Assembly: GCA_025677815.1 (NCBI GenBank) | Contig: JAIXMP010000046.1 | Coordinates: forward strand, 186,001-250,000 | From: Phascolomyces articulosus | Taxonomy: Eukaryota > Mucoromycota > Mucoromycetes > Mucorales > Lichtheimiaceae | Length of the DNA stretch: 64,000 nucleotides | Direction of reading: 5' to 3' | Shown: piece by piece, positions 1 through 11,842 of the stretch | Position numbering within the stretch: position 1 is the first letter of the stretch | Layout of the letters: the number at the start of each line of letters is the position of its first letter | Translations under genes and position numbers: made by a program | The notes under the pieces: generated by a model | What the model was told of the DNA's origin: nothing | Seen by the model: only the letters and a program-made list of their open reading frames with translations | The model's database searches: none

Positions 1-408
1 ATATAAAATCAATCAGAAAAATGTCAAAAAACTATTGATGGTAAAATAGAAAAAATAAACTTACGACAAGATCTTCTGTTTGTGTTTCACGATGTATTTG
101 TTCAATAGGTTCTTTTTGTTCATTCAGATTAATTCCACCAAGATCATTGGATACATTATTCAGTTCTAAAGTGCTTTGTTGGTGATCTATTGATGGTGAC
201 GGCGATGTAATCGGATGATCGATCATTTCTACAATAATAATAATAATGTTATAAGATACATGAATATATTTTTGGTGTGATCCATAAAGAACAAAGTTAG
301 TGCATTACCTTGATCTTTAGGTGGCGGATCAAAAGAATTATATAAAAAAGGTTGATATTGATATTCGAATTCCATGGGACCTTCTTGCGAACGATTAAAG
401 AATGTCAT
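1..408 (-). CDS. Unknown protein, 5' part only, runs off the left edge
   Basis: The model starts at an ATG at 408 with exon 1 at 408-309. A GTAATG donor leads across an intron with a good CTAAC branch site (GCACTAAC) to exon 2 at 228-65, which ends at a GTAAGT donor. The junction is in frame and gives about 88 residues beginning MTFFNRSQEGPMEFEYQYQP. The visible part is rich in Q, P, S and acidic residues, with no recognisable domain, signal peptide or membrane segment. The next acceptor may be at 33-32 (intron of only 33 nt) or beyond the window. I do not recognise the family. It is divergent from the peptidase gene at 1101 and shares about 690 bp of upstream DNA with it. The splice phase and donors support it being real; the function is unknown. 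Confidence 0.45.
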
Positions 409-1100
409 TATGATATATACAAATTTGTTGAAAAAAAAAAAAGTAGATCGCAAAGAGCAAAAGCTGTGAAGAAAGGCATATTTTTTGCTTCTCCGGCTGC
501 ATTACTAGTTACACAAAAGCCTTAGGATTTTCGTTAAAAAGGTACCATAACGTCGTGTAATAGTGTCAACACATAAGATAACAAATCCAAATCTTAGATT
601 ACCATGAAAAAACTAGGGTATTTATTAGATTAAATATCTATGAATATTATTTCCATGGTTATAGATAATATGGGATGATTTGAATGTGGAGGACTTTTTG
701 CATTAAAAATTAATAAAAAACCACAAATAGTTTTAATGCTGTTTATATTATTATTATTTTATTTTTCATTAAGAATTATTCATATAAAGATGCACAACTA
801 AGACAACTGAAAACAAACAATAATAAGTGCACGTTATAATGAATCAGCTGCATATAGTGTTTTAATAAAAGGGAAAATGAACAGATCAAAAAAAAGTACT
901 TAATTATATTAAGAAGATAAATAACAGCATTAAAGGTCGTACGAAACAAGGTGTGTGCACACGCAGAGCGACTGTCTTTTTTTTTCTGGTACCTTATTTC
1001 ACTTTTTACTTTATATTTTGACCCTATCTCCTGTATCTTCTTCTTTTTCTCTTTTTCTACTCCTCCCTTGTCGAACCCGATTCCCTCCCCTCTCCCACTT
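409..1100. other. Divergent intergenic region
   Basis: This is AT-rich DNA between two divergent genes. A pyrimidine-rich tract (about 975-1100, C/T runs interrupted by short A/G) leads directly into the ATG at 1101, which is typical of core promoters in this window. I see no gene. Open frames across it are accounted for by low complexity. Confidence 0.5.
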
Positions 1101-4100
1101 ATGTCCAAAGGTTATACATGGGATCAGATTCGAAGCCAAGTGAGATCTTTTAGAGCCAGGACTCAAAGTGCATTCCCTTTTCATGCTTTAACTACAATTA
1201 AGGACTTTTATTTTGATGCTACTCATGACAAGGTGTATTTTTTATCCAACATCCAAAATATCGACGGCACCATGAGTCGTTACTTAACCTTATATGAGGT
1301 TGACTATGGTTCTTCAGAAACATTAACTCCTGAACCACCTATACCCCAACAACAGTTACGTAAGTATACCACCGTGGGAGAAGTTTAGAGAGTTGAAGAA
1401 TTATGCAAAAATGCTAAATCGCGTTTTCTTTGTAGCATCACAGAATGAACACCCATATTTGACATGGCTATGCAAATTTCCTACAGCAGAATGGTCTCCT
1501 GTATTTACAAAATATACCACTGCTTCGATCCATGACGACGACGTATTTTCCCCATCCTCTTCTTCCTCTGATCTTGGTAATGGGGATGGTAGAACGTTAC
1601 ATGCAATCCAAGGCATTTCACATTATCAAATGGTTGGCAATCAAGTCCTTTTTTCATTCAATGGTGGAGTTTATCTTGGTGATGTTGGACGTGTAAGTTT
1701 TTTAGCAGTCTTTTTTTTTAGAAGGGAAGTGTAGAGATACAACCATTTTGAATTATGCAAAAATTACGATGGATGGTACTTATGACTAAAAGCGGATGAA
1801 TTATTATGTGGTTTTTTTTTTGACGGGGTGTTAAAAAAATATGTAGATTTCGTCATTGATCCCATATGTTGAGCAACAAAAACTACATGATCCTGCTATA
1901 TTTTTATTACAGTCAACACAGCAATCGGATTCACCACCATCACCTCATAATGGTATGACAATTGATCCCCCATCACCAAAACATCAAGCTTTGAAACAAC
2001 AACAACAGCATGCTATAAGAAGTGATCCTAAATTAGGCAACGATAGCCTTATTGCATTTATTCGTAATCGGGATATTTGGGTAGTAACACCTGATGGTTA
2101 TGAAGTACAGCTGACTACTTGTTCGCTTCAGAATGAAGATCTTACGTTAAGTTGCGGCATTGTTGAATACGTCATGCAGGTAATAAATAAACAAGATCAC
2201 GGGAGATGAAAAAAAAACACAACAAATCTTTTGGATAGGATGAAAGTGAGGATAAATTACTTTAAAAAAAGGAGAACAAAGGACCTCTCTGAGTTTATCA
2301 ATATATGCAATTTGCTGAAAACCAAAATATTATTCAACTTTTGTTGTAGGAAGAATTTCAACGGTATACTGGATATTATTGGGGACCTGTAGATGAAAGT
2401 TCAAAAATGAATAGGATTTTATATCTTGAAACTTCAGAAGAACAAGTGGACGTGGTAATGATTACTAAATCACAAACACCAAGTGGATTACAATCACCTT
2501 CTACATTAACACCCTCTCTTTCTGATGCTCGGTCGAATCCAGGATCTCCTGTACGTTATCCTCGTGCAGGAAGGTCTAACGCTGTAAGTGATATGCAGAT
2601 TGTTTACTTTGATCCTATAGAACAAGGGCACCCAACAATAGTGAAACGGAAAAGATTATGGGGTGGATCTATCAATGAACGGTACCCATGGGCAGAATAC
2701 CTTGTACGATTTGGTTGGCTTCCAGATGGTCAAAGGTAAAACACAAAAGAGCCAATAATGAGAAAAGAGGGCCACTTGGTTTCTTTCCCACTGCGAGATG
2801 GTGAAGCTGATTTTTTATGCTTCTACAAATATAGTGTTTGGGCACAAATTTTATCAAGGGATCAACATAGAACAGTTGTTCTTCGAATTCGATGCGATCA
2901 ATTTGTATCAGAGGAAGAATATCAACAGGATCCCAAACCAACTCAATTTGAAGTATTATGGGAAGAACATTCGGATATCTGGATCAATATATCAGATGCC
3001 TATTATTTTTTACAAAACACATCATCAACATCTGACTGTACAGAATTTATCTGGAGCTCAGAAATGTCTGGTTTTCGGCATCTTTATTTGATTCGAAAAC
3101 CTCATCATGTTGAATTTTGTCTTGAATCTTCCTCAGTCACCGTCCAACAATTGACAGAGGGAGAATGGGGGTTGACAGATCATGCGATTGATGTGGATGA
3201 GCGCCGGCAGCTTGTTTATTTCAAAGCCAAAAAGGATACACCAATTGAAACTCATTTATATGTTACATGCTATCGACAGCGACCAGCGCCACCGATAGGG
3301 AGACAAGGGCAGCCTCCCCCAAACCCAATAACTCGATTGACAGAGCTGGGCTTTAGTCATCATGTCACCATGGATACCAAAGCAGATGCATTTATTGATT
3401 GTTTATCAAGTCTACATCATACCCCGTGTATTGTGATCCGTCGAATAGAACATCATTTTCAACCATCAGAGGAAGGAGATGGAGGGTTTTTCATGCTACC
3501 TACGGTATCTGAAACAGATTTGAATCTAATAATCCCAGTAGCGCGACGCAATGATGAAATGGATCTTAGCAATAACGATATGGGTGGAGGTAGGCGACAG
3601 TCATCCAGTTACGATGACTCTACTAGACGACTCTCGGGATCCACATCACCTCAGCAACAGCAATTTGTTTATGCTTCACCTACACACCATGATCGTAATC
3701 CCCACAATGGACCAACGGAGCCGTGCGATTCTAATTTAGAATATTGTAAATCGGAAGGAATAGAATATATGCCTGCTATTGCAAGAAGTAACACTATTGA
3801 ATCTTTTGATCCTGAAACTCAGACTGTTCCAGCTGGTGAAATATTCAGTTTTGTCAATGATGATGGTAAGTTTCCAATAGATATGAAATTAAAATGATTT
3901 CTTTCTTTTTAATTTGTTCCCAATGATTAGGTATTCGGCAATATGGTTATTTATATAAACCCCGATTTTATCAGCCTGGAACAAGTTATCCAACTATTTT
4001 GTATATATATGGTGGCCCAAAAACACAAATGGTGACCAATGATTTTCGATTGCCACGACTACAACGTTATATGATGTCTGTATATTTTGGATTTGCCGTT

Positions 4101-4816
4101 GTTGTGATTGATGGACGAGGATCGAGTGATCGTGGACTTCAGTTCGAAGCACATTTAAAACACCGGCTTGGCTCGGTAGAGATCGAAGATCAAATTGCCG
4201 GTTTACAATACGTATGTGATAGTAAACTTGGTGCAGAACCAGCAAATGATGGAACACTGACGAGTGTCGTGGATATCCATCGAGTGGCTATCAATGGTTG
4301 GTCTTATGGTGGGTATTTAAGCTTGATGGGTCTTGCGCAACGTCCAGATGTATTTAAAATTGCTATTGCTGGGGCTCCAGTCACACAATGGGAGTTGTAT
4401 GATTCCGCATATACGGAACGATATATGGGCACACCTATCATAAACCCTTCAGGATATCAAGCAGGGAATGTTGTACATTGGGCAAAACAATTTCCAGATA
4501 GGTAAATGCCTCTTTATTTTATTGACGAAAAATAAATGTGGTTTTGTTATGGATCAAAGATAGAACCTTTACTTATACTCTTTTTAATATATTCATATAT
4601 TACCATATTAGTGAACATCGATTATTGATTGCACACGGATTAATTGATGAAAATGTACATTTTACCAATACTGAAGTGCTAGTATCCGAATTGGTTAAAT
4701 ATAACAAGCCCCATTACCTTCAAGTATATCCCACCGAGAAACATGGTCTTCGTCATGCCAGTGTGAATGAACATTTTGAAACCCTCATGTTTTTTTGGCT
4801 TATCAATTATCTTTAA
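1101..4816 (+). CDS. Dipeptidyl peptidase 8/9-like serine peptidase (S9B)
   Basis: Predicted post-proline dipeptidyl aminopeptidase of the prolyl oligopeptidase family. Exons are 1101-1692, 1847-2179, 2350-2735, 2835-3865, 3931-4501 and 4612-4816, giving about 1,038 residues. The N-terminal two thirds is the beta-propeller; the C-terminal part is the alpha/beta hydrolase with nucleophile Ser in GWSYGG (about residue 905), Asp in GLIDENVHF (about 983) and His in EKHGLRH (about 1014). The motifs YIYGGP, VVVIDGRGS, AIAGAPVTQWELYD and YTERYMG match animal DPP8/9 more closely than vacuolar fungal DPP IV. There is no N-terminal membrane anchor, so a cytosolic enzyme is inferred. Low-complexity Ser/Gln inserts (exons 2, 3 and 4) make it longer than the 880-900 residues usual for DPP8/9. 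Oddity: the reading frame shifts by +1 between about 1359 and 1390 (see findings), so the gene may be broken, mis-sequenced or contain a tiny intron. Confidence 0.88.
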
Positions 4817-6773
4817 GATTTTTTTTTCTATTTATTAGAGCAAACAACACAAAACTCACACTTTTACATATATATATATACATGCATATATCTCCCCACA
4901 ACTCATTTGTATAATATTTATTCCACATCTCACTTCCTCAATCCAATCCAATAAAAAAAACTCTAATAATATTCATGGCCATTTTTTTTTCTTTATTTTG
5001 AGGACCTATAATTTATTATATATCGCTACATAAATATATAGTCAATGAAAATGAATGGTTAATTAAGAAACAGTTAGACGTTCCTGGAGTTACTTGGATA
5101 CGTGTAATATTTTTTTTAATGTGTGCTATCATGTTGACAGTTGACATAGCTTCGTTATATATAAAGTGTTACGTAATATGAATTTATCCTGAAAGTAAAC
5201 GACATTTTGAGATTATGGTGCTTGCTAAATTTACTATCAGTTGCTTAACAAGCATTAAAATTATACTCTACATGGTAATGATTAAAATTTAATGGACACT
5301 AATACAAGTATATCATTTGAAGCAACCATACACGTAATAGTTTTCGACTGGTAAGTATCTATATACGTGATATAGTTGTTCATTCTCACAGGATATCAGT
5401 ATTCATTGATAAAATCCCAATAGACAAAACGTTTTCAGTGTCCTATCGATTGGCTAAATTTAAACAAAATCAATTTAGCGGTTGAGGAATCCAAGAATAC
5501 AAATATAGTTGAAAAATAAAATAAATCAAATGAAGAACGTTTAATGGATAATGGAGAAAAAAAAAACAACGGTTGTTATTTAACTTCAGGCGAAAGGAGA
5601 GAATCTATAGGTTAACAATGATCAGCACAATACTAGACCGTCGCCATAACAATGATCATTGTGACAATGCTCTTGATAATCATTAGTATTCAAAAAGAAA
5701 AGAAAGCGGCTAATAATATATTTATCACTATATAGTTTTCCTCTTTGATGTATTTCATCATTGCTACAGGTTATTACGTATAAACTTTATTATGAATAGT
5801 ACATAACTTGGATGAGAAGTATGACTGCTGCTTTAAATAAGATTATGCCAATAGTAGTTATCAGGATTACTGAATGTTTTTGGCATGATAGAATGTTTTT
5901 TGGTAAAAGTTTTGTGGAGGATAAAAAAAGAAGAGATCTCCAATACAATGCAGTGATGTTCTATATATACTTATTATTTGTATATATTTGTATATATAAC
6001 AATTGACATATACAGATTTAGAACCTTCTCTTGTTTTTTTTTATATAGAGCTCGAAAAGAGATCAGCCGCGGAGGGGTTCCGCTAAAGAGAGGGGTTCAA
6101 ATGTAGTCGGTGTATGATGATGTTGCTTGTTTTGTGAAAGAGGAGGGGTGATAGACTCCATAATCATACAAATATATAATAGAACGAATTATTATATGTA
6201 ATGCGTGTGTCTTGTGTCCTTCCTCATTCGGCGACATTATTTTAATAACAAGTTTGTGGCGATTAAATAGACTATTTCTCAAGTTGATAAACAAATAAAC
6301 TTTTTTTTAGAAATATGTAGCAGATTATTAAGACATATAAAATGATATTTATAGCTGACCAAGGGAATTATTATCATTGATTTGATCTCTATCTCTTATT
6401 ATATAAATTAAGGATGACGGCTGAAACGCCAACTATTTAAGCTTTATCTGGACATTTATATAAACACATCCTATTCATTGTATGACAACATGCTATCGAT
6501 TGCCTGTACTATATACTACAAACATATATATCATCACATCTCCCCTTTTCTTCCTGTGAAACCTTTTGCATATATAAGGAGTTTTATACTTTTGAATTTG
6601 AAGGAGAGGGGCTTAATAGAGTGAATGAAGAAGGAGGAAGGATGAAAGGCGGTTTTTTTTTGTTTAGTCTAAGCATATACGCTGAAATGTATATTATTAC
6701 AAGTCTATAACCCTTGTACTTTTTTCTTTCCTTTCTTTCTTTCTTTTACTTTCCCGTTTTCTTTATCTAAAAA
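4817..6773. other. Intergenic, no gene seen
   Basis: About 2 kb of AT-rich sequence with short AT microsatellites and no ORF showing codon-like composition. The last 60 bases (about 6715-6772) are an almost pure C/T tract directly before the next ATG, a likely core-promoter element. A GGGGTTCAAAT string near 6092 resembles a tRNA T-loop but lacks a matching stem. Confidence 0.5.
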
Positions 6774-7581
6774 ATGTCCTCTTGGCTTCGTGTTAAAAAA
6801 ACAAATAAACGTACTCCTACTAAAGTACCTCCAGAAGGACTTGCTGAAGGTAGAAGTTATCTTTTACAGGTGTCTTCAGGTGCTCATATTTCAATTTTTG
6901 AAGGTAGTAGTAATCTTATTGGTCGTTTTTGTTTAAAGTATCAAAAGTAAAATGCAAAAAAGCACTTTAGTTTGACCTTTCCTATTCATTCTAGGTGTAG
7001 AAGAAGATCTTTTTACATTTTCTATTTTACGTAAGTATATTTTATCGACTCTTCTTTTATATATTGCAGATCTTTAACGTGAACAAGGGATCTTATACGC
7101 GTTTATTATTATATATTATAATTAGGTTACCAAGACGATGGTACATTACGCTGGTTAGAAGCTAGGTACAAATGTATAATTTGTTTATACTTTAAAAATA
7201 AAATCGTACATAAAAAAAGATACTAAACGATTATTATATAGATACTTGTCTGGTGACTTTTTTGCTTTCCCTGCATTTGATGATGATTATAATCCTCTTG
7301 TCGACTTTTGGTATGCACTTGGTGCGAGCGTGGGACAATTTTTACCCAATCAGTGGTTTATCATGTTTGAAGAAGCTAGTCGAAAAGAACGTGAAAATAG
7401 TGATGGTGGCGGCAATGATGAAGAAGAGTTACAGTCAGAAGGTGAACAACTATCACAATACGCTAATCGAAAAAATGCGGAAAAGCCAACTACACCAACA
7501 TGTAAAAAGGAGAACACACATCATCCTGTTGCCCATGTTTTATTTAGCGGCAAAAGAGCTCAAAGAGCCACTGCTGCTTAA
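6774..7581 (+). CDS. Unknown small protein, four exons
   Basis: The likely exons are 6774-6909 (donor GTAATC; in-phase alternatives at 6904, 6907 or 6931), 6995-7030, 7126-7165 and 7242-7581, giving about 183 residues. All junctions keep one frame; exons 2 and 3 are 36 and 40 nt. The N-terminus is basic (MSSWLRVKKTNKRTP). The middle is folded-looking and aromatic (DFFAFPAFDDDYNPLVDFWY, then LPNQWFIMFEEA), and the C-terminus is charged and probably disordered. There is no signal peptide, membrane helix or motif that I can name. A C/T tract sits directly upstream of the ATG. The model rests on frame continuity across three introns. I do not assign a function. Confidence 0.6.
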
Positions 7582-8611
7582 TTGTCATACCCTAATCTAG
7601 GATTAGAAAAACCATATTTTTTTATATACACCACATCGCCTATTTTCATAATTATAAAAAAATGTACATTTTCTTTTTTTTTATTTTATTAATTATTTAT
7701 CTCTTATATAAATCCTTTCTTTTTTACTATATATTTTATATTTTTTTTTACAACAATAAATGGAAACTTCTATATGTGCCTCATCAACAAAAGCAAGGGA
7801 CAGGTTGGGAGGAAGGTTTAAGCGTTTGTCCCATCGGAGGTAGGTTTTTTTTTGCTCCGAGTATTGATTATGATCCACCAACAAGCAGAAAGAAGCGCTC
7901 AAGCTTAAGTAGGAGGTATTACATATAATTCCTCCTCAAAATGCATGTCAGTTGGGCGTAAAATAAGCACATGTAGCGATACTTTCTAATGATGTTCTTA
8001 TCAATTTTCCAACTTTCCTACAAAATGTGTTCAATAGTATATTTGGAATTGTTAAATACATTGGGTTGCTGTTTATACATATATAAATACATTGTACTTT
8101 GTTTGTAAGTTTTTGTATTTATACATTTACGGATCCATGCATGATCTAAGACAGGAATTAGAGACATATTCCCAATAATAATCAAAATATATCATCACGT
8201 GTATTGAATGTCTATTTTGTTACCAGCTGTTGTATCGTTGGTAGTTATTGAAAAAAAACGCATAATATAGATATGACTATGGAAGAAAAGTATATACTAA
8301 TATTTTATATATATATCCATTGTTTCTTCAACGATAATATTATTATGTAATATCTATTTTTACCCGACAAAAAATATATTTAAAATGTCAATCTATCATT
8401 AAAAACTAATTCCAATTCTTCGGATACCTTAGCAATACATAACAATAACAACAGGAAGGAGGAGTATGTATATAGGAGGAGAAAGACTGATACATGAAGA
8501 AGTTCACCATCATCCTACATCAACGATCATAACTAAAAGTTGAATCCCAAATCACGGGTTCACAACAACAAAAACGATATATACTACGGCGATAGGTAAA
8601 GCTGTTCTTCT
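7582..8611. other. Intergenic, convergent genes, no gene seen
   Basis: AT-rich sequence between the 3' ends of two convergent genes. It holds a T-rich stretch just after the stop of the upstream gene and scattered AT repeats. The open frames at 7662-7928 and 7693-7902 are low complexity (F, I, Y and K runs) and are not supported as genes. Confidence 0.5.
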
Positions 8612-9293
8612 TTATGAATAAAAAAACGATGAACCTACTAAGTTTCGATAAGTAGATTCCCGTGTCTTTTTAACATAATGTTCCTCAATTTTATCTTGTT
8701 GTCTCCGTAATTCCTTTAATTGTTCCTGTCGTTCATGTTCCAATTGTTTCAGGAACTCTGCTCGTTCCTCTGCAAAAGGTGGTGTTCTCGTTTCTTGGGC
8801 ATTTTTAACATCTTGAAGAATTGTTTCTAAAGCTTTCATCTCGTCTTGTACTTCATTGCCTTTTGAGCCAGATGAAAATTTTGGGGATGAATATATTGCA
8901 TATGTCATATCCAGATATTCGTCTTTTCCAGCATTTTATCTTCTTTTACCTTGAGTTATTATGCTCTGTAAATCATCCTCTCGTGTTTTCGCTACTTGCA
9001 AACTTTGACCGCAGCTGGTAAGTTGAACGTAGTTTGCCGCCAGCGTATCTTCTTTGACATGGTTAGGATTTTCAACGGCTTGAACGAATTCTGCAAGATC
9101 GCGTTGTAAGTTTCCTTGAGCTGTTTCAAAGATAGCATTATCTAGTTGTGCTAAATCTATGGAGTTTGGTTCAGCATCAATAATTAAAAGTTCTAACAGT
9201 CAACTAATTCAAGAGAACTAAAGTGGAGGATCTAGAATGAATCATGTAATAATAACCTTTGGCAATCGGCTGAGCAGTAAAATGAGCGGCCAT
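8612..9293 (-). CDS. Small coiled-coil protein of unknown function
   Basis: The model has exon 1 at 9293-9257 (MAAHFTAQPIAK, donor GTTATT), exon 2 at 9192-8950 and exon 3 at 8859-8612, giving 175 residues in one frame. Exon 2 is helical and acidic (LAQLDNAIFETAQGNLQRDL). Exon 3 has a strong heptad-like, E/Q/R-rich segment (ERAEFLKQLEHERQEQLKEL) expected to form a coiled coil. There is no catalytic motif. It resembles small subunits of multiprotein complexes in general style, but I cannot name one. The weak points are the GTTATT donor and the exon 3 acceptor (CAAAAG). It is divergent from RMT2 about 1 kb away. Confidence 0.62.
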
Positions 9294-10285
9294 GGTACTT
9301 TTTAAGCTGTATGAAAAAAACAAAAAATGCGGAGAAAGCCCTCAGACATTTTCAACGTTTTACATCTACCTGTTGTTGTGCCACTTGAGATTAAATTCTA
9401 AACAAGAATCATGCCAATATCTATCATTCATGTTTTATCTTTTACACATCAATTGTAGATTTACCAGATGTACTCGACTTGTGGGAAGTGGAAGTGAGTT
9501 TTTAGGATATATAATAATATCTTAACATACGGATAAAACTATAAGTAATAGCTAGTTCAAGCAAAATGCTATGTAAATTGCCATTTCATACACATGTTGT
9601 ACCTGGTGCAAACTCTGTATGATCCGGTATTTATATAAATGTTGAAAATAAGATGACTAACTAATGTGTATACTTGTTATCGATATCACCGAATTTAATA
9701 TAAATTCAGTCCTGATATACAACTTTCCTAACATATCGTAAAGTGTAATTACTACATTGTTCTTGAAGTATATATTCGTCTTTCTTGGTGGGAAATGGCA
9801 ACTTAATCACGGGTGGATATGTATTGGAAAACACTGAAGGGCCATCAATATCTGCGGTTGGTGATAGTGACACATCAGAAATATATTATTATGACACTCT
9901 TCAGGTAATCCTTTTTTAACACTCTTGTAAATATGATATTTGTATATTACGAAGAAATTACTAACCGTTGACAACAAAACAGAACAATAGCATGTATTTT
10001 TGTAATTAAACCAAAGTTGTACAGTGTTACTAGCAGCGTTTAAATTTGTATTATTACCATATAGACTAGGTGACATTGTGGAGAGCCAAGGATAGGTACG
10101 TACTACGCCACCTAATATTATTATTCAACATCAAGAGTGTTATTTCTACTAATCGAATAGAACACCACTATATGTTAGAAAAATGTTTATCATCCAAATC
10201 CGTAACTGATTCTAAATGCCGCAAACATCCAGTAGACTTTTTTTTCCAGCAAAAAAATTATTTTATTTTTTGACGTATTTTTAAT
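9294..10285. other. Divergent intergenic region with a possible gene relic
   Basis: About 1 kb between divergent genes. A coding-like patch occurs at about 9780-9913. On the plus strand it reads a G/D/S/Y-rich peptide including LITGGYVLENTEG and ends at a CAG|GTAATC donor-like site; on the minus strand a different 59-codon frame is also open. Neither joins to further convincing exons, so this may be a degraded fragment or chance. Confidence 0.3.
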
Positions 10286-11692
10286 ATGGCAGACGAACCA
10301 TCGCCAAAGAGACAGAAATCAGAAGAACCTTTGGAAACTGACATTGAGTACTCAGAAGATGAGCTCAAGAAAGGGAATGACTTTTTGGACGCCATTATCG
10401 CTGGTGATTTGGTAAAAAAAAATATCTATAATAATTCTTTTGATCCATTCCTCTTTTTTAAGAAAAGAAGTCATAAGAATTAAACAAAACAAACCACACT
10501 ATTTCTTGATAAATATAGGAAAAAGCCAAAGGTTTAGAAAAAGAAGGTGCTGATATTTGTTTCAATGGAAACGAACAAGGACGTACTCCACTTCATTATG
10601 CAGCTGAAAAGGGGCACATGGATATTGTCAAATGGTTACTACGTGAAAGCCATCCTTATAACTTGTTAGACAAAGATCAAGTCACAGCTGGTGAACTTGC
10701 ATTAAAAAACAAACATCAAGATATTTATGATCTTTTGGTGGAAGAAGGCACTCGCGCCGAACTTTTATTACGTGCATTGAAATCAACCTTTGGTGATGAC
10801 GATGAAAAGAGCAAGGAAGCACCCAATGAAGATTATTTAAAACAGAAACTTCATTATGGCGATAACAAGTTGATGGATGAAAATGACGATGCTGTCATGA
10901 TGGGTTGGGAAGGTCCATTGATGGTGGAACATGCCAAGGTCATGTGTCCTCGTGAAGGCATGGATGTACTTAACGTAGGATTTGGTTTGGGATTGATTGA
11001 TACAGAACTACAAAAGTACAAGCCTCGCAATCACTTTATTATTGAAGCCCATCCTGATGTTTATGCGTACATGAAGGAACAAGGTTGGGATAAGAAAGAA
11101 GGTGTTACAATTTTGTTTGGACGATGGCAAGATGTTGTGCCAACATTGACACAAGCATTTGATGGTATCTTTTTCGATACCTATGGAGGTAAAAAAGAAT
11201 CATGACACATTCCCTTTACGACTTCAACAGTTTTCTTTTATCACACGTAATATTCTTATACATACTTTTCGGTTACCATATAGAGTTCTATGACGATCTT
11301 CGAGCATTCCATGATGCTGTTCCTAATATTTTAAACGAAAGCGGTATCTATACATGGTTTAATGGTTTGGGAGCAACCAATCAGTTTTTCCATGATATCT
11401 ATTGTCGTGTGAGCGAACTTGATTTACATGATTTTGGATTAAGTACTGAATATGTCGATATACCAATCGGAACAGCCGATGAAAAAGGTGTATGGGATGG
11501 TGTTCGTCAACGGTATGTTACCATTTCTATTTTTTTGTGTTGGTTATTCGATGAGGAAAGGGCTAATAGTTTACTTCAAAATATATTAACATTTTGGTTG
11601 GCTCTTTCTCCTTCTTCCCTTTCAATCCTCATCTAATTAGTTACTGGGTCCTAGATACATATAAACTTCCCATTTGCAAATTCCTCGAATAA
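10286..11692 (+). CDS. RMT2: Protein arginine N5-methyltransferase (RMT2 family)
   Basis: SAM-dependent enzyme that, in yeast, methylates the delta nitrogen of arginine in ribosomal protein uL11 (Rpl12). Exons are 10286-10411, 10519-11188, 11284-11512 and 11641-11692, giving 358 residues. The N-terminal part holds an ankyrin repeat (GRTPLHYAAEKGHMDIVKWL). The C-terminal half is the methyltransferase: SAM-binding motif I VLNVGFGLGLIDTEL, motif II-like HFIIEAHPDVYAYMKEQG, and FDGIFFDTYGEFYDDL. The final exon encodes YWVLDTYKLPICKFLE. Domain order and length match the family, so identification is secure. It is convergent with RPL28, with only 150 bp between stop codons. Activity on a ribosomal protein is family knowledge; the adjacency to RPL28 is probably coincidence. 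Confidence 0.95.
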
Positions 11693-11842
11693 ACATTTCC
11701 CTTTTTGATTTTTGGTTGTATATAATATAAACATATAAATGTAGCAACATCATATCTTTTTTTGGAGTGGGTAGATAAACCTTCTTTTTTATTATTATCA
11801 AGAGGGTGTAAGTGTCAGAGTGAAAAAGATAACAAGGTACAT

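Noticed and set aside
6055..6110. tRNA-like T-loop string GGGGTTCAAAT
   Set aside because: The bases after the loop do not pair with those before it, and no D-arm, anticodon arm or acceptor stem can be drawn around it.
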